Translations under genes and position numbers: made by a program
Shown: positions 9,901 through 19,602 of the stretch, in pieces
How the letters are laid out: every line of letters begins with the position of its first letter
How positions within the stretch are numbered: position 1 is the stretch's first letter
Assembly: GCF_003121485.1 (NCBI RefSeq)
Contig: NZ_QAVX01000004.1
Span: 116,276 to 180,275, forward strand
Source of the DNA: Dyella sp. C11
Lineage (GTDB): Bacteria; Pseudomonadota; Gammaproteobacteria; Xanthomonadales; Rhodanobacteraceae
Direction of reading: 5' to 3'
Length of the DNA: 64,000 bases
Notes under the pieces: generated by a model
The model's input: the letters and a program-made list of their open reading frames with translations, nothing else
What the model was told of the DNA's origin: nothing
Databases searched by the model: none

Positions 9901-10428
9901 TCCATCTGCGAACGCATCGCCGGCATTCTCAACCACAAGCTGGAGCTGGACTCGCGCGTGGGCAAGGGCAGTCGTTTCGCCGTACGCGTGCCGCGCGCCG
10001 AGAGCGCCATACCGCGTCGCCGTGCGAATGCGCATCCGGTATCGAGTGAGCAGTTGCCGCTGACGGTGCTGTGCCTCGACAACGACCCCGCCATTCTCGA
10101 CGGCATGCGCGCGTTATTGCAGCGCTGGGGCGTGGACTGCCGCACGGCGCTTGATGTTGCGGAGGCGGAGCAGGAGTTGCGTCGCGGCGGCATCGACCTG
10201 GTGCTCGCCGACTATCATCTCAATGATGATCTCGATGGACTCCAGGCGCTCGATGATTTGCGCAGCGTGCTTGGCGAGTTGCCGCCGGTTGCGATGATCA
10301 CCGCCGATGGCAGCAGTGAGTTGAAGCAGCGCGCACGTGCGCTGGGTTATCCCATCCTGCATAAGCCTGTGCGCCCCGCGGCTCTGCGCGCTCTGTTGAG
10401 TGCGCTGGTGAGGCGACAGACGGCTTGA
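6964..10428 (+). CDS. crbS: Transporter-fused hybrid sensor histidine kinase, CrbS-like
   Basis: The product is 1154 residues from the TTG at 6964, which follows GGAG by eight bases and begins directly with a membrane helix (IAGWLLLLASLLYVGLLFVV). Upstream in-frame codons do not look like protein. Domains in order: a sodium/solute symporter (SSS/SLC5) module with about 13 helices to about residue 500; a STAC-like linker near 530-620; a PAS domain near 630-755; a HisKA helix with phospho-acceptor His802 (ASHDLLQPL); an HATPase domain with N, G1 (DTGPGIAEE) and G2 (GLGLGLSI) boxes; and a receiver with Asp1083 (LVLADYHLND). This architecture is that of CbrA/CrbS kinases. CrbS controls acetyl-CoA synthetase, and the LuxR-type regulator and acs next door favour CrbS over CbrA. 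Confidence 0.85.
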   Translation: MIAGWLLLLASLLYVGLLFVVAYVGDRRPLYPRQPRLRPVVYSLALAVYCSSWTFYGAVGTAAREGLSYLPIYLGPILLFVFGFGLLRRLVLLARQRNITSIADFIGARFGKSHGLAALVAVIAVIAVVPYLALQFKAVAMSYAVLGSPSPPGTSQFSDSALWCAILLATFAILFGTRTIDATEHHHGMMLAIAVESLIKIVVFVVLAGYALWHGPGLAATVRLPAEQFSEGVSPGFLAQTLLAFCAMFCLPRQFQIGVVECEDPHDVSRARWLFPIYMAIISIAVLPIVAAGLHLPQLQNGNKDAWVLTLPMAYGDRGMALLAFIGGFSAATGMVIVACVALSTMISNDIVMPMLLRVRAFKLEQRADLSQLVLLVRRIAIIALAAMAYVYYRVVADTTNLAATGLLAFAAVAQFAPGIVAALYWRGASRKGVAVGLAGGFLVWAYTLLLPAMNRSADWLDTGPMNLSWLQPQALFHLSGWDPVMHGTFWSLLVNVACLIFVSLRFRPNLEERLHAAMFIDPYAVDNRGAGDWRGRVAVADLRTIAERIVGERSSQRAFEEYAERRGKPLQPGEAADRALIQYTERLLASAVGAASARRILMGALSGSGLDIAEAMALMEEASQELRFNRELLSTTLENVSQGISVVDAHMRLLAWNRRYLELFDYPDGMVYVGVPVADLIRWNADHGECGPGEVEAHVAKRLAHMHAGSPHVFQRIRPDGSVIEMRGRALPGGGYVTTYTDVTAYKHAEQALIEANENLEQRVDLRTAELSEALNSAAHARREAEMANASKTRFLAAASHDLLQPLNAARLFTAALRQHPGLDGEASLLAERIDASFRAAEDLLDALLDTSRLDAGSYRADISNVALSDLFESLKAQFAVIAQQRGLRLRVVPTKLAVRSDPQLLRRILQNFISNALRYTREGDILLGARRMGNEVRLEVWDTGPGIAEEQRARIFGEFQRLDRPSPWGEKGLGLGLSICERIAGILNHKLELDSRVGKGSRFAVRVPRAESAIPRRRANAHPVSSEQLPLTVLCLDNDPAILDGMRALLQRWGVDCRTALDVAEAEQELRRGGIDLVLADYHLNDDLDGLQALDDLRSVLGELPPVAMITADGSSELKQRARALGYPILHKPVRPAALRALLSALVRRQTA

Positions 10429-10443
10429 GGCGGTACCCGCGCT

Positions 10444-11118
10444 TCAGTTTTCCTCATCGTCCGGAAGCGACGGCATGGCTTCCTGGTCGATGGCCAGGTG
10501 ACTCGCTGCCAACGCGACCTGCGTGCGGTTGTTCACGCCCAGCTTCCGCATGATCGCCGTCATGTGCGCTTTCACGGTGGCCTCGGAAACACCCAGGTCA
10601 TAAGCGATCTGCTTGTTGAGCAGACCTTCGGCGATCATGGTCAGCACGCGAAATTGCTGCGGCGTCAGCGTGGCTATGCGGTCGGCAACGGCCGCTTCGT
10701 CAGGCTTCAGTTCCGCGCCGCCACCGACCAACTGATGCGGCAGCCACACGTCGCCGTCGAGCACCTTGCGGATCGCCGTGATGATGTCTTCGCCCGGCGT
10801 CGACTTGGGAATATAGGCCGACGCGCCATGGGCGAGCGCACGACGCGCGACGGCCACGTCCTCGTGTCCGGAGACCACGATGGTTGGCAGCCCCGGGTTC
10901 TGCCCGCGGATATGAGCCAGCGCGGAATACCCACGTGCGCCTGGCATATGCAGGTCGAGCAGTAGCAGCTCGGCGTCGGGATATTGCTCGATCAGGCCCA
11001 GCAACGAATAGACGCTGTCGGCGCTGTGCACGCTGGCTTCGGGAATCGCTGCGACCACGGCACGTTGCAAGGCGTCGCGAAACAGCGGGTGGTCATCGGC
11101 AATAAGTACGTCAGGCAT
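10444..11118 (-). CDS. crbR: LuxR/NarL-type response regulator, CrbR-like
   Basis: The product is 224 residues from the ATG at 11118 (MPDVLIADDHPLF); an upstream in-frame start at 11148 falls within a repeat. The receiver domain has the acidic pair Asp8-Asp9 and phospho-acceptor Asp55 (LLLLDLHMPG). The C-terminal helix-turn-helix near 155-215 reads LTPQQFRVLTMIAEGL with VSEATVKAHMTAIMRKLGV. It is convergent with the hybrid kinase, 15 bp apart, and lies downstream of acs on the same strand. In Vibrio and Pseudomonas the CrbS/CrbR (MxtR/ErdR) pair activates acs during the acetate switch. The assignment rests on this architecture plus neighbourhood. Confidence 0.82.
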   Translation of the reverse strand: MPDVLIADDHPLFRDALQRAVVAAIPEASVHSADSVYSLLGLIEQYPDAELLLLDLHMPGARGYSALAHIRGQNPGLPTIVVSGHEDVAVARRALAHGASAYIPKSTPGEDIITAIRKVLDGDVWLPHQLVGGGAELKPDEAAVADRIATLTPQQFRVLTMIAEGLLNKQIAYDLGVSEATVKAHMTAIMRKLGVNNRTQVALAASHLAIDQEAMPSLPDDEEN

Positions 11119-11136
11119 AAAATCCTTAGCTTCCCT

Positions 11137-11274
11137 GTAGGAGCGCACCCTGTGCGCGACCGCCGTTGGCGAGGCGGCTGATCAAGGGAGTGAGCGACGC
11201 GGTGCGGATGTTCATGGTGATTCATCACAGAGATACATCGTCGTTCCGCGGTCGCGCTCAGGGTGCGCTCCTAC
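11137..11274. repeat. REP-like inverted pair between acs and crbR
   Basis: GTAGGAGCGCACCCTGTGCG and the following CGACC are mirrored at the other end by GGTCGCGCTCAGGGTGCGCTCCTAC, about 90 bp apart. Each arm can also fold on itself. The same core recurs near 25.7, 28.2 and 35.9 kb. The pair lies in the 172-bp gap between acs and crbR and could act as an mRNA barrier after acs. Confidence 0.8.
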
Positions 11275-11290
11275 ATGGGGTTTTCCAGGC

Positions 11291-13231
<1,941 letters not shown>

Positions 13232-13357
13232 CTTAAGGCTCCTGCGGCCGGCCCTGCCGGCCTCCTCTAGCGTTGAATGTGCCGCTCTCCACGGCGTAGC
13301 GCCCGAGTGTATCCGTTGGCCGGTGATCGGTACGTTTCCGCGTGAACATCCCCGGTT

Positions 13358-13382
13358 TCGACTTTGGTCGAGGTTCGACCAA
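13358..13382. promoter_or_regulatory. Overlapping palindromes in the acs/porin promoter region
   Basis: Two perfect dyads share one arm: TCGAC-TTTG-GTCGA at 13358-13371 and TTGGTCGA-GGT-TCGACCAA at 13364-13382. They lie 127 bp upstream of the acs start and 69 bp upstream of the porin start, where an activator serving both genes would bind. A CrbR site is the natural guess; the identity of the bound protein is inference. Confidence 0.5.
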
Positions 13383-13451
13383 TGGTGAATAGGCGCTCGC
13401 AATGCAGCATGGACATGCTCGGGTGGTCATCTCGACCTGGGGAGGCCTGCC

Positions 13452-14966
13452 ATGACACTGCCTACGACCGCCCGACGCCACCGCATCCTCGCGCTCAGCA
13501 TTGCCTGTGCGCTATGTCTGCCGCTTGGCGTCCACGCGCAAAGCACGACCACCACCACGAAGACCAAGAGCGGCACGCGCGAACAACAACTCGAGCAACG
13601 CGTGAACCAGCTCGAACAGGAACTGGCCGAACTGAAGGCCATGATCCAGGAACAGAAGACCGCCACCACGCAGGCCACGCAAACGGCCCAGCAGGCGCAG
13701 GTTGCCGCCACGCAGGCGCAGACCACGGCGCAGGCCACCCAGACCAAGGTGGAAGCCGCGCCCAAGCCGCAGTTCACCACGGCACCGGGATTGTCGGTGG
13801 CGTTGCACGGTTTCATCGATGCCACGGTGTTCACGCAGGACAAGACCTTCTCCAACTACGGCAACGGCCAGAACGCCGAGTTGCCGGCGCCGCCCACCGC
13901 GGCCAACAAGGCCAACGGCTACACCGGTTCGCTCAGCGGTGCTGACGTGCGCAACACGCGCTTCTGGCTCGACTTCACCGGCGCCAGGTTGAACGACAAC
14001 TGGAACGGCAGCGGTCGCCTGGAGATGGACTTCTTCGGTGGCAACAACGGCACCGGCGCCTACGCGCAGCAGCAGCCGCTTCCGCGCCTGCGCCAGGCCT
14101 ACATGGACATCAACAACCCCACCTGGGGCACCACGGTGCGCATCGGCCAGATGTGGGATCTCATGTTCCCGCTGGAAAACACGCCGACGTCGCTGTCGCA
14201 TATCGCCTTCCCGCTGGGTTATGGCCAGGGCATCGTCGGCTGGCGCTATCCGGGCGTGATCGTGATGCAGGATCTCAACCACGGCTCCGATGGGGTGAAG
14301 TGGCGCTTCGATGTCGCCGTGCTGGAAGGCAACTGGAGCGGCCCGCAGAACGCCGCGGGTACGTCCACCATCAATTACCTCAACGGCGGTGCGGCCAACT
14401 TCAAACCGCAGGTCGAAGCGCGCCTGCATGCGCAGGGCAGCGACTGGCTGGCGTATCTCACCGCGCATTACTCGGAAATCGACCTGCACGGCGTGGGCGA
14501 TATCACCGCCAAGCCGCCGCGTGACAACCTGCAGAGCATCGGCTACGACCTGGGCGGCCAATGGAAGCCCGGTCCGTGGACCTTCAAGGGTTTGGTCTAT
14601 ACCGGCAAGGCGCTGGGTGAAATCTTTGGCGCCATGTCCCAGTTCGGCAACATCAAGGAAGCGGGCGGCTTCGCGCAGGCCAGCTACAACTTCACGCCGA
14701 AGTGGAGCGTCAACGGCTTCTTCGCCGCGGCGCGTCCCAACCGCGACGACGTGATGGCATGGACCGCGGCCGGTACGGCGGCCGCACCGGGCGTGGGCCT
14801 GCTGCGCAACAACATGTCTGCCTTGAGCCTGCAATATGCGTCGGGTAACTACGAGCTTGGGGTGGAATGGATTTATGACGACGTGCGCTACCAGCTGAAG
14901 AATTCCGCCTCCAGCCAGACCACGAACGGCAACCAGGTCAGCTTCAGCGGCATGTACAAGTTCTGA
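13452..14966 (+). CDS. Outer-membrane porin with N-terminal coiled coil (DcaP-like)
   Basis: The product is 504 residues, starting after GGGGAGG at ideal spacing. A signal peptide ends near VHA-QS. A Thr/Gln/Ala-rich coiled coil follows at about residues 40-95 (EQQLEQRVNQLEQELAELKA). Then comes a beta-barrel with alternating aromatic residues, many W/Y/F-G-N motifs (GSGRLEMDFFGG, GQMWDLMFP, YDLGGQWKPG) and a terminal phenylalanine (FSGMYKF), the BAM recognition signature. A coiled coil preceding the barrel is the DcaP/trimeric porin arrangement, and DcaP-type porins pass small carboxylates. Placement between acs and an MFS symporter suggests uptake of acetate or related acids. Substrate is inferred, not visible. 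Confidence 0.8.
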   Translation: MTLPTTARRHRILALSIACALCLPLGVHAQSTTTTTKTKSGTREQQLEQRVNQLEQELAELKAMIQEQKTATTQATQTAQQAQVAATQAQTTAQATQTKVEAAPKPQFTTAPGLSVALHGFIDATVFTQDKTFSNYGNGQNAELPAPPTAANKANGYTGSLSGADVRNTRFWLDFTGARLNDNWNGSGRLEMDFFGGNNGTGAYAQQQPLPRLRQAYMDINNPTWGTTVRIGQMWDLMFPLENTPTSLSHIAFPLGYGQGIVGWRYPGVIVMQDLNHGSDGVKWRFDVAVLEGNWSGPQNAAGTSTINYLNGGAANFKPQVEARLHAQGSDWLAYLTAHYSEIDLHGVGDITAKPPRDNLQSIGYDLGGQWKPGPWTFKGLVYTGKALGEIFGAMSQFGNIKEAGGFAQASYNFTPKWSVNGFFAAARPNRDDVMAWTAAGTAAAPGVGLLRNNMSALSLQYASGNYELGVEWIYDDVRYQLKNSASSQTTNGNQVSFSGMYKF

Positions 14967-15144
14967 CGCACGGCGGTGGCGGCGCGGAGGGCGTCGTCAC
15001 CGGAACGACCGGGCAGGGCAACGGGAGGCGCTTTACCCGGGGAAGGGAAGGAAACCATACCGAGTGGCGTACGCCGCTCCGGTGGCTGGCAGGCCGAAAC
15101 TGCCGCTACCGATCCGATTGGGCGTGACAACTGAGGGCTTCATC

Positions 15145-16803
15145 ATGGCTACGACCGCCGTCGACATGCGGGGATCGCTCGACACCGGCCACCGCCGCGT
15201 CATCCTGGCTTCCAGCCTGGGCACCGTGTTCGAGTGGTACGACTTCTACCTTTACGGCTCGCTCGCCGCGCTGATCGGCAAGCACTTCTTCAGCGGGCTC
15301 AACGAAACCAGCCAATTCATCTTTGCGCTGCTCGCCTTCGCCGCCGGCTTCGCGGTGCGCCCGTTCGGCGCCATCGTGTTTGGCCGCCTGGGGGACATGA
15401 TCGGCCGCAAGCACACCTTCCTCATCACCATCATCATCATGGGCCTGTCGACCTTCCTGGTCGGTGTGCTGCCCAACTACTCGTCCATCGGTGTGGCGGC
15501 GCCCGTCATCCTGATCTCGCTGCGTTTGCTGCAGGGCCTGGCGCTTGGTGGCGAATACGGTGGTGCGGCGACGTACGTGGCCGAACATGCACCCAAGGGC
15601 AAGCGCGGCCTGTACACCAGCTTCATCCAGATCACGGCCACGTTCGGCCTGTTCCTGTCGCTGCTGGTCATCCTGGGTTCGCGCCTGTGGCTGGGCACCG
15701 AGGCGTTCGAGGACTGGGGCTGGCGCATCCCGTTCGGCATCTCGCTGTTGCTGCTGATCGTGTCGGTGTACATCCGCATGCAGCTGCATGAGTCGCCGGT
15801 GTTCCAGCAGATGAAGGCCGAGGGCAAGCAGTCCAAGGCGCCGCTGACCGAAGCGTTTGGCCAGTGGAAGAACCTCAAGCTGGTGATCCTGGCACTGCTC
15901 GGCGCAACGGCCGGCCAGGCGGTGGTGTGGTACACGGGCCAGTTCTACGCGCTCTACTTCCTTACGCAGAGCCTGAAGATCGACGGCACCACGGCCAACC
16001 TGCTGATTGCCGCGGCACTCGCCATCGGCACGCCGTTCTTCGTGCTGTTTGGATGGCTATCCGATCGCATCGGCCGCAAGACCATCGTGCTCGCCGGCTG
16101 CCTGCTTGCCGCACTCACCTACTTCCCGATCTTCAAGGGCCTCACGCACTTCGGCAATCCCGCCATTGAAGCGGCGGCGGCAACATCACCGGTGAAGGTG
16201 GTGGCCGATCCCAAGGCGTGCAGCTTCCAGTTCGATCCCGTGGGCAAGGCGAAATTCACCAGCTCGTGCGACGTGGCCAAGAGCGCGCTGGCGAAGAAGG
16301 GCATTCCTTACTCCAACGTGGCGGCCGAACCGGGCAGCGTGGCGGAAGTGAAGATTGGTGATCGCACCATCAGCTCATTCGAAGGCGCATCGCTGGATGG
16401 CAAGGCATTCGCTGCGCAGAGCAAGGACTTCGGCACGCAACTCGGTGGTGCGTTGAAGGCAGCAGGCTATCCGGACAAGGCCGATCCCGCCCAGTCCAAC
16501 TACGGCATGCTGATCGTGCTGCTGGCCATCCTCGTCTTCTACGTGACGATGGTGTACGGGCCGATTGCCGCGTGGCTGGTGGAAATGTTCCCCACGCGCA
16601 TCCGCTACACGTCGATGAGCTTGCCGTATCACATCGGCAACGGCTGGTTCGGCGGTTTTGTTCCCACCATCGGTTTCATGCTGGTGGCGTGGAAGGGCGA
16701 TATCTACTACGGCCTCTGGTATCCGATCATCGTGGCCATTGCCACGTTCTTCATCGGCCTGCTGTTCCTGCGGGAAACCAAGGACGTCGATATCGCCCAT
16801 TGA
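15145..16803 (+). CDS. MFS metabolite:H+ symporter with a large periplasmic insert
   Basis: The product is 552 residues from the ATG at 15145 (MATTAVDMRGS); typical MHS-family symporters have about 430-450. The N-half shows the family motifs SSLGTVFEWYDFYLYG, RPFGAIVFGRLGDMIGRK and GLALGGEYGGAATYVAEH, and the C-half has GWLSDRIGRKTIVLAG. Between the predicted ninth and tenth helices, about residues 332-447 form an extra hydrophilic block with two cysteines (KACSFQF and SSCDVAK) that by topology faces the periplasm. The gene follows the porin by 178 bp in the same direction, beside acs. Transport of acetate or another short carboxylate is inference; alpha-ketoglutarate/proline permeases are its nearest familiar relatives. 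Confidence 0.82.
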   Translation: MATTAVDMRGSLDTGHRRVILASSLGTVFEWYDFYLYGSLAALIGKHFFSGLNETSQFIFALLAFAAGFAVRPFGAIVFGRLGDMIGRKHTFLITIIIMGLSTFLVGVLPNYSSIGVAAPVILISLRLLQGLALGGEYGGAATYVAEHAPKGKRGLYTSFIQITATFGLFLSLLVILGSRLWLGTEAFEDWGWRIPFGISLLLLIVSVYIRMQLHESPVFQQMKAEGKQSKAPLTEAFGQWKNLKLVILALLGATAGQAVVWYTGQFYALYFLTQSLKIDGTTANLLIAAALAIGTPFFVLFGWLSDRIGRKTIVLAGCLLAALTYFPIFKGLTHFGNPAIEAAAATSPVKVVADPKACSFQFDPVGKAKFTSSCDVAKSALAKKGIPYSNVAAEPGSVAEVKIGDRTISSFEGASLDGKAFAAQSKDFGTQLGGALKAAGYPDKADPAQSNYGMLIVLLAILVFYVTMVYGPIAAWLVEMFPTRIRYTSMSLPYHIGNGWFGGFVPTIGFMLVAWKGDIYYGLWYPIIVAIATFFIGLLFLRETKDVDIAH

Positions 16804-16821
16804 GCGAAAGACGAGGCAGAC

Positions 16822-16853
16822 AAAAGGCGCGACGGGTAACCGCCGCGCCTTTT
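16822..16853. terminator. Bidirectional terminator
   Basis: AAAAGGCGCG and CGCGCCTTTT form mirrored arms between the MFS gene and the convergent small membrane-protein gene, with T-runs on both strands. Confidence 0.8.
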
Positions 16854-16880
16854 GCTTTTGCGCTGACGCCGTGGCGGGAA

Positions 16881-17141
16881 CTACACGCGGCGTATCAGTC
16901 CTACGATGACCAGCAACACCACCGCGCCGATCATGGCATGCAGCACGCTGTTGAGGATGGGGCCGCCCACGGCGAAGTGTACGCCAAGGCGAGGAAGCAG
17001 CCAGCCGGCGAAGAACGCGCCGATGATGCCGATCACGATATTGCCGAGCAGCCCGAAGCCAAATCCCTGCACGATGAGCCCGGCCAGCCAGCCGGCAATC
17101 GCGCCGATCAACAGGAAAATAAGCAGGCCTTCCACAGTCAT
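16881..17141 (-). CDS. GlsB/YeaQ/YmgE family stress membrane protein
   Basis: The product is 86 residues from the ATG at 17141, which follows GAGGAG. It has three hydrophobic helices with glycine-rich signatures of the transglycosylase-associated family (IGAIAGWLAGLIVQG, LGNIVIGIIGAFFAGWLLP, MIGAVVLLVIVGLIRR). Family members are small inner-membrane proteins induced by stress; their biochemical role is not established. The gene stands alone and is divergent from the patatin gene. Confidence 0.88.
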   Translation of the reverse strand: MTVEGLLIFLLIGAIAGWLAGLIVQGFGFGLLGNIVIGIIGAFFAGWLLPRLGVHFAVGGPILNSVLHAMIGAVVLLVIVGLIRRV

Positions 17142-17339
17142 CGCACGCTCCTCACATGGCATCGGTGCGCGAAGTATCCACAGCCGGCGGTCGCATGGGT
17201 GTGATGCAGGAACCTGCCTTCAGGGCGCGGTTGGCGATGTCAGGAAACCGTGCATGCCAAGGCGGTCACGGGTGACATCGATCGCGTCGCTCTACTATGG
17301 TCGCGGCCATGGCGAAGCACGGCACCGGGAGGGCGCCGC

Positions 17340-19553
17340 ATGCCCCACGTCGAACGCGGAAGCGAAACACCCGAATCCGGCATGCGCATGCGTTGGCACC
17401 GCGCGTTGGGATGGAGCGCACTGGCGCTTGATCACCTGAAACCCGTGCGGGTGTCGCTGATCATTCTCGCCGTTGCGGTGTTCGTCGCCATTGGCGTGGA
17501 CCAGGCGGCGGAACTCTTCCTTATCGCGCTGTGGACCGATCCCAACGCCTGGCGATATGTCGCCTTGCTCGCCACCAGCGCGTTGCTTGGCCTGGCGATG
17601 TGGCATGCCGCGCGCAACGCGTATCGCCTGAGCTATCCGCGATGGCCCGCATTGCAGGATGAACGCGCCGCGCCATTGCGCGACTGGTTACCGCGTGTAC
17701 TCGGTGCGCTGGTTCCCCTGCTCGTTTGTCTTGGCTATGTGTTTGCGCTGGCCAAGTTGCCGCATGGACCTTGCGGCGTCGTCACTGATCATTGCGCGCA
17801 GCGAAGCTGGCGAGCGTTGGGCTTGCTGGCCGAGTCCGCTGCGCTGATCGTGTTTCTCACCACGCGCCGGCGTTTGTGGCGAGCGGTGGCACAGCGTGTT
17901 CCGCGCATGGCCGCGTTGGCCTCGCGGCCCCAGGATGAATCGCGAGTGTCGCGTATCCGCGATCTCGGCACCTTCCCCGTCGTGATGTATGTCGTTGTCG
18001 TGGCACTCAACGTGCTCGCCACGGTGTTGATCGCTTTCATGCCCGAACTGCTGGATGGCATCGGGCCGCTCGCGATCCTGCTCATCGCAGCCACCTTCCT
18101 CTGCTACAGCGGAGGCTTGCTGTGCATGATCGGCGATCGGCACGGGATTCCCTTGCTCACGCTCATGCTCTCGCTGACGACCGTGTTGCACGCCCTGCAT
18201 CTGAACGACAACCACAAAGTGCGCCAGTACCCGACGATGAGCACGCACGAGCCTCCTGCGTTGCAGCCGGTGGATACACGGCCTGCGTTCGATGCTTACG
18301 TGGATGCGTGGCTGACGGACCGTTGCACGGGGCGTGATCCCTGTCCCGTGATCCTGGTTTCCTCGGAAGGTGGCGGCATTCGCGGCGCGGCCTGGACGGC
18401 GCAGGTATTGGGTCGGCTCACCGCGATAACCCAACCCGCTGGCGTGGTGAATGGCGAACCGCTGTTCGCCCGGTACATGCTGGCGGCAAGCGGCGTGTCG
18501 GGTGGAAGTCTGGGGCTGGCTGTCTATGTGGCGTCGTTGGCGCAACCGCAGCCCACGGACACATCGACGCTGGAGGCTCGCGCGCAAACCATGTTGAGCC
18601 ATGACTTTCTCGCGCCCACGCTGGCCAACGCGTTCTTCGTCGACTTCACGCAACGCTGGTTGCCGGGCGCATGGATGGATGACCGTTCGCGTGCATTGAC
18701 GCGTGCGTGGGAATCCGCGGCACGCAAGGAGGGCATGCCGGCATTCGCGCAGCCTTTCTCGGCGTTGTATGCACAGGGTGGCGCACCTGCATCGCTTCCC
18801 GCGCTGTTCCTCAACAGCACGACGGTGGCCGACGGCAAGCGGTTCGTCCAGCACCCGTTCCAGCCGATAGCCACGCCGCAACGGCAACCCTGGACGGCGG
18901 GTCTCGACGGTTCGAGCTGGCTCGATCCACGCGTACCGTTGAGCGAAGTGGTGCTCAACAGCGCACGCTTCACCTATGTCAGCCCTGCCGGCACTCTGGA
19001 GGCGCACATGGCCAACCCGCCGGTGCCTGCACGCATGCAGCTGGTTGACGGTGGCTACTTCGAAAACTCCGGCACCACGACCTTGCTTGAATTGATGCGC
19101 CTGGTGCGCGGTCGTGCCCGCTTGCATGGCATCGCCTTGCGTTTCATCGTTATCCACATCAGCAACGATCCCTTGATGATCGACTTCATCGATCAGCACG
19201 ACCCGGCCCATCCCATGCCGCTCTATTCCGTCGCATGCCCTGCTGCGCCCGGCATGGCGCACGAGCACGTCAGCGGTGAAGCCATCGCACCGCTCGATGC
19301 CCTGCTTGGCACGCGCACGTCACGTGGCGAATACGCGCGCGTGCAACTGCTCAATGTTATGCATCCGGATGCAGCCAACCCGGGTGCGGGCGACATGCTT
19401 TGGCATTTTCGACTTTGCCCGGGCAATTACCCCATTCCCTTGGGATGGACCATTTCCTCGCCCGTGTTTAGCGAGCTGGGACGGCAGCTGGACAACTATC
19501 CCTTGCAAGCCATGGGCACCGCGTTGCGCGAGCAACTGGCGCCCGTGCCTTGA
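17340..19553 (+). CDS. Membrane-anchored patatin-like phospholipase
   Basis: The product is 737 residues from the ATG at 17340, which has GGGAGGG eight bases upstream. The N-terminal third (about 1-300) has about six hydrophobic helices in two or three groups. The C-terminal part is a patatin fold. It has oxyanion segment GGGIRGAAW near residue 345, nucleophile elbow ASGVSGGSLG with Ser387, and the catalytic dyad aspartate Asp570 in VDGGYFENSG. Patatins are lipid acyl hydrolases. Fusion to a multi-helix membrane domain is uncommon among characterised bacterial patatins and would hold the hydrolase on the inner membrane. The gene is monocistronic by spacing, with a radical SAM gene 49 bp downstream. 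The real substrate is unknown. Confidence 0.75.
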   Translation: MPHVERGSETPESGMRMRWHRALGWSALALDHLKPVRVSLIILAVAVFVAIGVDQAAELFLIALWTDPNAWRYVALLATSALLGLAMWHAARNAYRLSYPRWPALQDERAAPLRDWLPRVLGALVPLLVCLGYVFALAKLPHGPCGVVTDHCAQRSWRALGLLAESAALIVFLTTRRRLWRAVAQRVPRMAALASRPQDESRVSRIRDLGTFPVVMYVVVVALNVLATVLIAFMPELLDGIGPLAILLIAATFLCYSGGLLCMIGDRHGIPLLTLMLSLTTVLHALHLNDNHKVRQYPTMSTHEPPALQPVDTRPAFDAYVDAWLTDRCTGRDPCPVILVSSEGGGIRGAAWTAQVLGRLTAITQPAGVVNGEPLFARYMLAASGVSGGSLGLAVYVASLAQPQPTDTSTLEARAQTMLSHDFLAPTLANAFFVDFTQRWLPGAWMDDRSRALTRAWESAARKEGMPAFAQPFSALYAQGGAPASLPALFLNSTTVADGKRFVQHPFQPIATPQRQPWTAGLDGSSWLDPRVPLSEVVLNSARFTYVSPAGTLEAHMANPPVPARMQLVDGGYFENSGTTTLLELMRLVRGRARLHGIALRFIVIHISNDPLMIDFIDQHDPAHPMPLYSVACPAAPGMAHEHVSGEAIAPLDALLGTRTSRGEYARVQLLNVMHPDAANPGAGDMLWHFRLCPGNYPIPLGWTISSPVFSELGRQLDNYPLQAMGTALREQLAPVP

Positions 19554-19602
19554 TGCGCAAGGTGTCGCGCTGGCTGAGACATGGGCGGTGCACACTGGCG
19601 GC

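Noticed and set aside
17688-19268. 526-codon frame opposite the membrane patatin
   Set aside because: Shadow frame without start context or domains.
19276-19602. Upstream extension of the radical SAM protein
   Set aside because: It overlaps the patatin coding region in another frame and lacks family similarity before MPESFLPP.
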